Part shown: positions 8,554 to 16,045 of the stretch, piece after piece
Position numbering within the stretch: position 1 is the stretch's first letter
Layout: each line of letters begins with the position of its first letter
NCBI RefSeq assembly: GCF_050410775.1
Contig: NZ_CP191229.1
Source: Erwinia sp050410775
Lineage (GTDB): Bacteria; Pseudomonadota; Gammaproteobacteria; Enterobacterales; Enterobacteriaceae
DNA length: 64,000 bases
Reading direction: 5' to 3' (one strand)
Notes under the pieces: model-generated
What the model saw: only the letters and a program-made list of their open reading frames with translations
The model's database searches: none
What the model was told of the DNA's origin: nothing
Position numbers and translations under genes: made by a program

Positions 8554-9594
8554 TTATTGTTGGACCAGCAGCTGACGCAGCTTAGCTTCATCTTTGGTTG
8601 AGAAAGCGTCAGCGTTCTCTTTGGTGATCAGCGCCTGTGGGGTTGAAATGACGCGTGAAAGTTTCTGTCCGTCGATCAGACGCAGCATCACTTCCATGGC
8701 CACTTCGCCAGTCAGCACAGGAAAGCTGTCTACCGTGCCGGTCAGTTCGCCGCGTTTGATAGAGGCATACGCATCCGAAATGCCATCCGTACCGAATACG
8801 GCTGTCTGCTCAGATTTGTTCTGTGAGCGAACGGCCTCTACCACGCCGAGCGCCATCGTATCGTTGTTGGCATAGAAGCCAATCAGGTCGGGATGCTGTT
8901 GCAGAATAGTGGAAGCATCATTAAAAGCCTTCTCACGGCTCCAGTTAGCGGGAACGCTGGCGACGATATTGAATTTGCCGTTTGCCTGAAGCGTTTCTTT
9001 GAAGCCGGCCGTACGCTGGCCTGCGGCGTACACGCCAGGCTGACCTTCGATGACGGCGACTTTTCCGCCCTTCGGATGGTGGGTAATAAACCATTCCGCT
9101 ACGCGCACACCGTTATCTTTCTGCACGTTGCCGACGTAATACTGTACGTTGGGCATCACGGCATCGTTAACGTTAACCACCGGGATGTTTTTGCTGTTGG
9201 CGGTTTCCAGCGCCGGCTCCAGGTTGATATCGGTTTGTGGGGAAACCAGCAGGCCATCAAAGCCCTGGGCAATCATGGTTTCGGCAATTGACAGCTGGCC
9301 TAACTGATCGTCCTCATTCGCCGCAGCCAGATAGGAGACGTTAAAGCCTTTTTTGGCGGCAACGTTCTGATATCCCTTGCCAAGCGAGCGCCAGTATTCA
9401 TTGGTCAGCGTCTTCGACACGCCACCAATTCTCAGTTTGGGATTGGCAGCCGGCATTGGGCCGTATTTACTTTCGAGCTGGGTCCAGTCGGTGCGATCCG
9501 GCTCGGTATCCGATTTCAGCGGAGCCAGTTCAGCGGCATAAACGGTGGTCGTTAGCAGTGAAGATAAGAGTGCAGAGAGTAAGAGTTTTTTCAT
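8554..9594 (-). CDS. periplasmic sugar-binding protein of ABC importer
   Basis: The protein has 346 residues with a clear signal peptide (KKLLLSALLSSLLTTTVYA). A type I periplasmic-binding fold of the Peripla_BP_4 / RbsB class follows (LAAANEDDQLGQLSIAETMI, ANNDTMALGVVEA, FGTDGISDAYA). It captures the sugar and delivers it to the permease. The mature N-terminus is extended by about 50 residues relative to RbsB, as in binding proteins of the TMAO/TorT and autoinducer type. The gene lies between the isomerase and the ATPase, with a 16-base gap to the latter. The ligand is not identifiable by eye. Confidence 0.88.
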   Translation of the reverse strand: MKKLLLSALLSSLLTTTVYAAELAPLKSDTEPDRTDWTQLESKYGPMPAANPKLRIGGVSKTLTNEYWRSLGKGYQNVAAKKGFNVSYLAAANEDDQLGQLSIAETMIAQGFDGLLVSPQTDINLEPALETANSKNIPVVNVNDAVMPNVQYYVGNVQKDNGVRVAEWFITHHPKGGKVAVIEGQPGVYAAGQRTAGFKETLQANGKFNIVASVPANWSREKAFNDASTILQQHPDLIGFYANNDTMALGVVEAVRSQNKSEQTAVFGTDGISDAYASIKRGELTGTVDSFPVLTGEVAMEVMLRLIDGQKLSRVISTPQALITKENADAFSTKDEAKLRQLLVQQ

Positions 9595-9647
9595 GTTATA
9601 TAACCTTTAAAGCGCTTCGCGTCAGGGACGTCAGCGGGGTTTTATTG

Positions 9648-10628
9648 TTATCTGGCCAGCATAATGTCGTTCACGATCAGCTGGGATGCCACGGCATCCT
9701 GACGGCTAATCGCGTCTGACAACGCTGCGTTGTCGTGCAGTTTGTCGCACAGCTTCAACAGACGCGTGACGGTTTCGATATTGGCTTCAGCTTCGCGGAT
9801 TGGGTCGAGGCCGCTGGCATCCGGGAAGGTGTCGAAGTAGTAGGCGCCTTTATAGCCGTCACGCTGCATCTGCCAGAGGAATTCCAGCGTGGCGCGCGGA
9901 TTCACCGAGCCAGCCATCAGGCCGTCGTCGCGCTTGCCCCAGCCATCATTCAGATCCAGGCCTAACAGACGAGAGCGACGGGCGACCATGGCGGCGGCAT
10001 AAGCAGGGATTTCATTAGCGAAAAGCACATGGGCAAAATCGAGCGTAATGCCCAGGTTCGGGCAACCCGCTTCTTCCACTGCTAACAGGCAGGTGGGCGC
10101 GTTCGGGAAAATACTGTAGGCGCGCGGTTCATTTGGTTTGTATTCGATGCTGACGTCCACATCGGGCGCATATTCGGCCACTTCGCGTACGGCGCTGACC
10201 GCGTCTTCCCACATTTTTTTATAGTCGGCCTGGAAGCAGTAATCGAAGCCATCCTGCCCCATCCACAGCGTCATCAGCGATGAACCAAACTCACGACCGG
10301 CGTCAATTCCGCGCTTGGTCAGCTCAATCGCTTCCCGGCGGATCTTCGGGTCCGGGTTAGTGTAAGCGCCAATTTTGAACTGCGGGGCATCCCAACGCAT
10401 CTGCATACCGTTGACGGCAAGACCAGCATCAGCGATCGCCTGACGCATCGTGGCAATGTCGCTGGTCATGTGTTGTGGATAGTTCAGATCCAGGTGCGTC
10501 AGACCTTTAACTTTACCCGCGCGGGCAATCATCTGAAGTACTGATGGTTTGCCCTGCAAGTCAGGCCAGTAGCGGTGTGCCCCTGAGGCAAAGGAATTCA
10601 GACGCGTAGCAAATTTCAGTTCCGACAT
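9648..10628 (-). CDS. TIM-barrel sugar isomerase/epimerase
   Basis: This 326-residue protein belongs to the AP-endonuclease-2 / xylose-isomerase-like TIM-barrel family. Candidate metal ligands are Glu in SIEYKPNE, Asp and His in ITLDFAHV, Asp in LDLNDGWGKRDDGL, and the acidic YYFDTFPD strand. The NDGWGKRDDGLM stretch resembles non-RhaA-type rhamnose isomerases and related aldose isomerases, but here His is replaced by Asp at the start of that strand. It is the first gene of the operon, so isomerisation before phosphorylation by the PfkB kinase is the likely order. The substrate is unknown. Confidence 0.75.
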   Translation of the reverse strand: MSELKFATRLNSFASGAHRYWPDLQGKPSVLQMIARAGKVKGLTHLDLNYPQHMTSDIATMRQAIADAGLAVNGMQMRWDAPQFKIGAYTNPDPKIRREAIELTKRGIDAGREFGSSLMTLWMGQDGFDYCFQADYKKMWEDAVSAVREVAEYAPDVDVSIEYKPNEPRAYSIFPNAPTCLLAVEEAGCPNLGITLDFAHVLFANEIPAYAAAMVARRSRLLGLDLNDGWGKRDDGLMAGSVNPRATLEFLWQMQRDGYKGAYYFDTFPDASGLDPIREAEANIETVTRLLKLCDKLHDNAALSDAISRQDAVASQLIVNDIMLAR

Positions 10629-10670
10629 GGGGAAAGCCCTTCAAATTAGGTTGTGATGTACTTTTCATGT

Positions 10671-10688
10671 TCACGATATGTTGTGAAG
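10671..10688 (-). promoter_or_regulatory. inverted repeat upstream of sugar operon, candidate operator
   Basis: TTCAC-N8-GTGAA lies about 45 bases upstream of the isomerase start, within the promoter region of the operon. It is a candidate site for the RpiR regulator or another repressor. The arms are short, so chance is possible. Confidence 0.3.
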
Positions 10689-11010
10689 TTGTTTATCATA
10701 GGCGCCATCTGAAATAATAAACAAGGGGGCATAATCGCTAATCATCGGTTTTGAGATGAGGCTCACGAAAGGGAGTGAAATGTGAAAAGGTACTGAGGGC
10801 TTTATCGCTATTAGCAGGCGTGAGGTTTGACGTTGAAGAATTGCAGGGTGCTGGGCCTGCTTAAAGCGCAGCAGAAAAGCGTGCGCCTGTCAGGATCTCC
10901 GCTTAACGCCTGGCAATATTTTAATGAAAAAAACTTATGAGATCAGTAATCTACTCTCTTTGGCAGGCTTGCCTGCTATCACAAAATTAACCTCAGGAAG
11001 ATCTATTGAT

Positions 11011-11865
11011 ATGCGCCCTATTCGTCAGTCCCTTATTTTCCTGCTTGTTGCACTCAGTCTTCCTGCGCTGGCCCATCAGGCAACCCTGAATAAAGTGAAA
11101 GAAGCTGAAGCGCAGCTTGGTGCGCGAGTGGGCTATGCGGAGTTGGATCTTGCCAGCGGACAGATCCTGGAAAGCTATCGTCCTCAAGAGCGCTTCCCGA
11201 TGATGAGTACCTTTAAAGTTCTGCTGTGCGGCGCGGTATTATCACGTGTTGACGCTGGCGAGGAGCAGCCCGGGCGTCGTATTCATTTTCGCGAGCGCGA
11301 TCTGGTCGAGTACTCACCTGTGACTGAAAAACATCTTGCCGGGGGGATGACCGTGGCCGGATTATGTCAGGCAGCTATTACGATGAGCGACAATACGGCT
11401 GCTAATCTGCTGCTCTCCGCTATTGGCGGGCCGCAGGCATTAACCGCGTTTCTGCGTCGAACGGGCGACCCGTTTACCCGTCTCGATCGCTGGGAACCGG
11501 AACTGAACGAAGCCCTGCCTGGCGACGCGCGTGATACAACCTCGCCTGAAGTGATGGCACGAACGCTTCACCGGTTATTACACGGCAGGATACTTTCAGC
11601 GGTTTCGCGCCAGCAGTTAACAGACTGGATGGAGGCGGATAAAGTGGCTGGCCCCCTGATACGCTCGGTACTTCCTGCGGGCTGGTTTATTGCCGATAAA
11701 TCGGGCGCAGGCGAGCATGGTTCCCGGGGGATTGTTGCGATACTGGGCCCCGATGGCAAACCTTCCCGTCTCGTCGTGATCTACTTAACGGAAACTCAGG
11801 CAACGATGGGTGAACGAAATAAGCAGATTGCAGAGATAGGCGCTTCACTGATTAAGCACTGGTAA
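11011..11865 (+). CDS. bla: class A beta-lactamase (TEM/SHV/ERP-like)
   Basis: This serine beta-lactamase of 284 residues has a signal peptide ending LSLPALA. All class A motifs are present: STFK (Ser70, Lys73), SDN (130-132), EPELN (Glu166, Asn170) and KSG (234-236). Cys77 (LLCGAVLSR) and Cys123 (GLCQAA) can form the TEM/SHV disulphide. Gly238, Glu240 and His241 follow KSGA, the TEM-like narrow-spectrum pattern. ERP-1 of Erwinia persicina is a known chromosomal enzyme of this kind, and I suspect an orthologue. The frame extends upstream to ATG 10924, but AGGAAG at 10995-11000 and the signal peptide fix the start at 11011. No ampR-type regulator is adjacent, so expression is probably constitutive and low. 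Confidence 0.93.
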   Translation: MRPIRQSLIFLLVALSLPALAHQATLNKVKEAEAQLGARVGYAELDLASGQILESYRPQERFPMMSTFKVLLCGAVLSRVDAGEEQPGRRIHFRERDLVEYSPVTEKHLAGGMTVAGLCQAAITMSDNTAANLLLSAIGGPQALTAFLRRTGDPFTRLDRWEPELNEALPGDARDTTSPEVMARTLHRLLHGRILSAVSRQQLTDWMEADKVAGPLIRSVLPAGWFIADKSGAGEHGSRGIVAILGPDGKPSRLVVIYLTETQATMGERNKQIAEIGASLIKHW

Positions 11866-12170
11866 CGATAAAAGGCCCTCAGACAGGGCGAATTTCGCGA
11901 TAAATCTTAAGCTATGCTTCCCACTCTGGGCCTGAAGAAGGCCCTCCTGGCGATTCTTTTTCAGACTGGGTTTTATTTTCTTCCAAGCCGGAACAGGCAA
12001 TAATGTGGGTAAAGTTATCTGCTGTTTTTGATGTAATAATGTTTTGTATGTTGTAACTATTAAAACATGCCGGACTACCCTTATTTCTGAAGAGCCGGAG
12101 GCTACAGCTTACGCCTGACGCCTGTAAAGCATGCGCATCAGGGGTGAATATAGTGCGGCAAACCGGCGGT
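11866..12170. other. intergenic stretch between bla and ASCH gene
   Basis: It contains a weak hairpin just after bla (GCCCT, five bases, AGGGC near 11874-11889) that might end transcription, then an AT-rich stretch. No credible gene is seen. Confidence 0.4.
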
Positions 12171-12581
12171 TCAGACGACCTCAATAAGCTGAAACTCTTC
12201 CGCTATCAGCTCCATCTCCTCTGAGAAAGTCCCTTCCCGCGTGAAAAAGGCCTGATGTTCTTTGCGCCAGTATGCAAGGCTTAAATCCCCTTCGCCCTCT
12301 TTTCTCGCGAACTCTTCCGTGATGTCGCAGAATTTCACCAGCCGCATGGAAACCATTCTGATAACGCATACGGGTTCCTGCTGGCCGTTAAGAATAATAT
12401 GGTAGCTTCCCACCTGAGGTGCCGCGCTATCCGACATAAAAGATGCCAGCGAGCCGCAGGATGCGGTCTTCTGCCCCGCCACCACAAGCGCCGCCAGTTC
12501 ATCCGCCATCTGCGGATTATCGCCAATTGCCCATGCCAGCGCGTGGGGGTATTTGGCCTGCAATTGGTTAATCATGGTCAT
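12171..12581 (-). CDS. ASCH-domain protein
   Basis: This 136-residue protein carries the ASCH fold, a PUA-related domain proposed to bind RNA. The recognisable parts are the N-terminal GDNPQMADELAALVVAGQKT (ligand-binding loop, 'GxKT'), the central ILNGQQEPVCVIRMV strand and the terminal EMELIAEEFQLIEVV. It resembles the longer COG4405 branch rather than YqfB. The start at 12581 has GGAG six bases upstream. The next gene on the same strand lies 28 bases upstream, so the two may be cotranscribed. The biological role is not known. Confidence 0.75.
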   Translation of the reverse strand: MTMINQLQAKYPHALAWAIGDNPQMADELAALVVAGQKTASCGSLASFMSDSAAPQVGSYHIILNGQQEPVCVIRMVSMRLVKFCDITEEFARKEGEGDLSLAYWRKEHQAFFTREGTFSEEMELIAEEFQLIEVV

Positions 12582-12609
12582 CGCCTACTCCAGGTTGATT
12601 GACAAAGCT

Positions 12610-12897
12610 TCAGTCGCTTTTATTCTTCCAGTTCGCCCAGGGATCTTCCTCTGCCGGGACATTTTCCGAAACAGCCTTATCGGTCAGCGACTCGATATAG
12701 AGAGCTTCTACTTCTGCGCGCGCCCATGGCGTACGGCGCAGGAACTTGAGGCTCGACTTAACGCTGGGGTCGCTTTTAAAACAGTTAATCTTGATGCGGC
12801 TGGCCATCACTTCCCAGCCGTAGCGGGCGACAAGCGCATTGATGATGGCTTCCAGCGTAACGCCGTGTAAGGGATCTTTTGAAACGTGAGCGTTCAT
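12610..12897 (-). CDS. VF530-family (DUF2132) DNA-binding-like protein
   Basis: This 95-residue protein matches the VF530 family through HGVTLEAIINALVARYGW, the central INCFKSDPSVKSSLKFLRRTPWAR and the acidic tail ending DPWANWK. The family is named from a Vibrio structure with a DNA-binding-like fold; function is unproven. It is probably cotranscribed with the ASCH gene. A perfect 23-bp palindrome sits about 90 bases upstream of the start and is a candidate operator for this small operon. Confidence 0.8.
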   Translation of the reverse strand: MNAHVSKDPLHGVTLEAIINALVARYGWEVMASRIKINCFKSDPSVKSSLKFLRRTPWARAEVEALYIESLTDKAVSENVPAEEDPWANWKNKSD

Positions 12898-12984
12898 CTG
12901 TTTTCCTTATTAAAGCAATGGCGAACACCATACTGACTCCGCACGGCAGGTGCAAAACTTATCAGCAGTCTGAACTGCCGCACC

Positions 12985-13007
12985 ATTAAGTGACACTGTC
13001 ACTTAAT
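12985..13007. promoter_or_regulatory. perfect 23-bp palindrome, candidate operator
   Basis: ATTAAGTGACA, a single central C, then TGTCACTTAAT gives perfect 11-bp arms. It lies between the alcohol dehydrogenase stop and the VF530 start, about 90 bases upstream of the latter. The one-base centre and AT-rich outer arms argue for a dimeric repressor site of TetR type rather than a terminator. No TetR gene lies in the window. Confidence 0.55.
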
Positions 13008-13086
13008 GAGTTTTTGCTTCCACTGCCTGAAAAGAAAAAGCCAGCGCATTGCTGCACTGACTTCAGGAAGCTGTCATGCCGTCCGG

Positions 13087-14100
13087 TTAGAAATCGGCTT
13101 TCAGCACCACGCGGTAGTTAGCCTTACCGGCGCGAACGTGATCCAGCGCGTCGTTGATTTTGGACATCGGGAAGAACTCCACTTTTGGAGCAATATTCGC
13201 ACGCGATGCCAGTTTCAACAGGGAGCGCAGCTGGCCTGGCGAACCGGTCGAGGAGCCGGTGACGGATTTATCACCCATAATCAGGTCAAAAGCCTTCACC
13301 TGGAACGGTTTCATCACGGCACCAACTGTGTGGAACTTGCCCTGAGGAGCCAGGGCATCAAAGTAGGGTTGCCAGTCAAGATCAACCGCCACGGTGCTGA
13401 GGATCAGGTCAAAACGTCCTGCGTTCTTCAGGTCTTCCGGATCGCGGCTGTTGACCACTTCGTCGGCGCCCATATCCAGGATGGATTGCTTTTTATCTGG
13501 CGTAGAGCTGAACGCGACAACTTCCGCGCCCATCGCCCGCAAAATTTTGATCGCAATATGGCCAAGGCCGCCAATACCAATCACGCCGACCCGGCTGGTC
13601 GCGGTGATATTGCTCATCAGCAGCGGCTTAAAGACGGTGATACCGCCGCAGAGCAGCGGGCCTGCGCTTTCAACATCCAGATTTTCGGGTAGCGGAATAA
13701 CCCACTGCCAGTCAGCACGCAGCTTCTCGGCAAAGCCGCCGTGATTCAGAATAGTCGGCGTTGTACCCTGCTCGCAGTTAACCTGTTCGCCATTGATGCA
13801 GGCATCACAATGCTGGCAGCTTTTCGCCGTCCAGCCAATGCCCACGCGCTGACCGGGCTTGAGGCCCTTCGCTTTAGCGGCTTCGCCCAGCGCCGAAACG
13901 CGGCCAACAACTTCATGGCCGGCGATGGTAGGATAGCTGGAGATGCCCCATTCATTGTCGATCATCGACAGGTCGGAATGGCAGACGCCGCAATATTCAA
14001 CCTCGACCTCGACTTCCTCAGGCCCCAGTTCCCCCGCGTCATACTCATACAGTTCCAGCGCCTGACCGGGCTTCATTGCCGCGTAGCTTTTAATTTTCAT
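13087..14100 (-). CDS. zinc-dependent alcohol/aldehyde dehydrogenase (YahK/CAD type)
   Basis: This 337-residue medium-chain dehydrogenase of the cinnamyl-alcohol-dehydrogenase branch carries the catalytic zinc ligands in CGVCHSD and GHEVVG. The structural zinc loop is C-x2-C-x2-C-x7-C (CQHCDACINGEQVNC), and the NADP site is GIGGLGHIAIK. It should reduce a range of aldehydes with NADPH, as E. coli YahK does. The gene is about 3 residues shorter than AdhP-type enzymes. It stands alone, read leftward, with the palindrome at 12985-13007 beyond its stop. Confidence 0.85.
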   Translation of the reverse strand: MKIKSYAAMKPGQALELYEYDAGELGPEEVEVEVEYCGVCHSDLSMIDNEWGISSYPTIAGHEVVGRVSALGEAAKAKGLKPGQRVGIGWTAKSCQHCDACINGEQVNCEQGTTPTILNHGGFAEKLRADWQWVIPLPENLDVESAGPLLCGGITVFKPLLMSNITATSRVGVIGIGGLGHIAIKILRAMGAEVVAFSSTPDKKQSILDMGADEVVNSRDPEDLKNAGRFDLILSTVAVDLDWQPYFDALAPQGKFHTVGAVMKPFQVKAFDLIMGDKSVTGSSTGSPGQLRSLLKLASRANIAPKVEFFPMSKINDALDHVRAGKANYRVVLKADF

Positions 14101-14234
14101 TCATTACCTCAAATACGGTGAGTCGTCGGAGTGGAGTGTAGCAAAACGTTCCTCCGTCCATGGACCAAAACGAGTCATCAGCGTAATAACGCCTTCTGAA
14201 TGAACAAAAAGTGAGTTTTTAGCTTTTCGCAGGC

Positions 14235-15554
14235 TCAGTCGCTCAGTTGATGGGTAACATGCCCTATCGCTTCCACAACCTGGGCTGAGTTAGACTGAAT
14301 ATCCATTATCACATCCCCTGCTTCTTTAACCAACGTCACGCCCTGGTCTGCTCTGACCAGGTTAGTCGTAATGTGTTTCTGTGCCTGACCTGCCAGGGTT
14401 TTATTATCGTCCACCACGTCAGCAATCTCTTTACTGGCGCTGTTGATATTGGCCGCCAGGCTGCGCACCTCATTGGCGACAACCGCAAAGCTGCGGCCAT
14501 GAACACCCGCCCTCGCCGCTTCCACGGCGGCATTAAGCGCCAGCAGGTTGGTTTGATTGGCGATGCTGCGTATCGTATTCACCAGGGCCCCGATCTGGGA
14601 AGACTGGCTGCTCAGACCATTGATATCCTCCGACACCTTGCGCAGATCGCTGGCGATTTCATTCATCTTCTGCACGCTGTTTTCAATAACGGTGACGCCA
14701 ACACGAGTATTTTCGCTGGTTTCCAGGGCGGCGTTATAGGCGTGGGCTGCCGCTTCCCGCTCCCGCTGGTTCTTTTCCACCTGGGCCGTTACGTCAGTGG
14801 CGAACTTTACGACTTCATACAGTTTCCTGTTTTCGTCGAAAACAGGATTGTAGGTTGCGCGAAGCCAGCGGGTATTTCCCTGCTTATCTATCCGCTGAAA
14901 CTGACCGGAGATAAAGTCTCCGTGGCGTAACTTGCGCCAGAAATCGGCGTATTCCGCGCTGCTGCTCAGTTCAGGCGAGCAAAACAGTCTGTGGTGCTGG
15001 CCGGTAATATCTTCACTGCGGTAGCCCATCGTTTTAAGGAAGTTATCATTGGCGCGCAGCACTTCGCCCTGGGGATTAAAAGCGATAACGGCCATTGAAC
15101 GGTCGATGGCATTGGTCATGGCGCGCAGCTCCTGAGCATCCAGAATGCGTTCCGTGATATCCGTTGCCAGTTTAACAATTTTTATTACCCGTCCGCTTCG
15201 ATCCTGAACCGGTACGTAATTGGCTTCCAGCCAGACAGGACGGCTATGCCGGGCCAGGCGGAGGAATTTGTCGCTGAAGCTCTCCCCCCGACGCAGCCGC
15301 ATCCAGAACTGGGTATACTCAGGGGAATTTATCAGCGCATCCGGACAGAAGAGCCGGTGATGCTGACCGATTATTTCAGCGGCCGTATAGCCCATGCGTT
15401 CGAGAAAAAGCGCGTTAGCCGAGAGAATAACCCCCTCTGGCGAAAATTCGATCATCGCAATCGCTTCGCTTAATGAGTTCAACGTCTTCCGGGAATGCCG
15501 GGCAGTCGTGGCAGAAAAGCGTGATAAAACGCCAGATTTAATCGTACCGATCAT
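14235..15554 (-). CDS. soluble chemoreceptor with two PAS domains (Aer2/BdlA type)
   Basis: This 439-residue cytoplasmic chemotaxis transducer has no membrane segment. Residues about 30-140 and 155-265 are two PAS domains with near-repeated sequence (GYTAAEIIGQHHRLFC and GYRSEDITGQHHRLFC). They probably sense redox state or a small ligand through a cofactor. Residues about 290-430 are the MCP signalling hairpin, with the conserved tip IANQTNLLALNAAVEAARAG. The signalling domain is short, lacks the usual long methylation helices, and has no CheR-binding pentapeptide at the end (HVTHQLSD). A sigma-28 -10 element lies 46 bases upstream. The PAS fragment at 1-193 is a paralogue. Confidence 0.9.
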   Translation of the reverse strand: MIGTIKSGVLSRFSATTARHSRKTLNSLSEAIAMIEFSPEGVILSANALFLERMGYTAAEIIGQHHRLFCPDALINSPEYTQFWMRLRRGESFSDKFLRLARHSRPVWLEANYVPVQDRSGRVIKIVKLATDITERILDAQELRAMTNAIDRSMAVIAFNPQGEVLRANDNFLKTMGYRSEDITGQHHRLFCSPELSSSAEYADFWRKLRHGDFISGQFQRIDKQGNTRWLRATYNPVFDENRKLYEVVKFATDVTAQVEKNQREREAAAHAYNAALETSENTRVGVTVIENSVQKMNEIASDLRKVSEDINGLSSQSSQIGALVNTIRSIANQTNLLALNAAVEAARAGVHGRSFAVVANEVRSLAANINSASKEIADVVDDNKTLAGQAQKHITTNLVRADQGVTLVKEAGDVIMDIQSNSAQVVEAIGHVTHQLSD

Positions 15555-15599
15555 GCTGTAACCTTTTTTGTCATATTTATGGTATTCGTCACAAAACGG

Positions 15600-15626
15600 T
15601 TATCGGCAGCCTGAGCGAAAGATTCA
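15600..15626 (-). promoter_or_regulatory. sigma-28 promoter of the PAS chemoreceptor
   Basis: On the minus strand, TGAATCTT, an 11-nt spacer and a perfect GCCGATAA -10 element lie 46 bases upstream of the receptor start. The -35 is imperfect (five of eight). FliA control fits the function of the gene. Confidence 0.65.
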
Positions 15627-15631
15627 GATCT

Positions 15632-15662
15632 AAATAGCGCGCAAAATAAGGGCGCGCTATTT
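15632..15662. repeat. perfect inverted repeat in the receptor-srfA spacer
   Basis: AAATAGCGCGC, a 9-nt loop and GCGCGCTATTT make a perfect 11-bp stem just upstream of the sigma-28 promoter. There is no terminal T-run and no gene ends here, so it is not an obvious terminator. The rest of the 15555-16045 spacer holds no credible gene. Confidence 0.5.
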
Positions 15663-16045
15663 ACTTAGGGGTGTTTTAAGAGAGGGGCGACGAAGATGGC
15701 GCAATCGTGGTAATGATAGCTACGCCTGTTAGCCAGCCTGCTTTACGGTGAAACCTTGATTAACGATTGATTAATAAGAATAAAAAAATACGATGCGCAT
15801 ATTTTTACATCACGCATGGTTTAATAAATAAACACGTACTTATCTACAGGGCTGATAAGGCTGATCGTTGCGCTCTCCCACCGCCTTTTTCGTTTACAAA
15901 ACGGCGCGCGCTCATTGGCAAAGGAGCCGCCGGTTTAACCCTTTATTTCCGCATTTGATTTTAAGTCAAATCGCCTAAAGTAGTGATGAACCCGGATATT
16001 TACTTTTTACCGACCCCGGATCCCTGACTAAAAAGGTCTTTTTGC

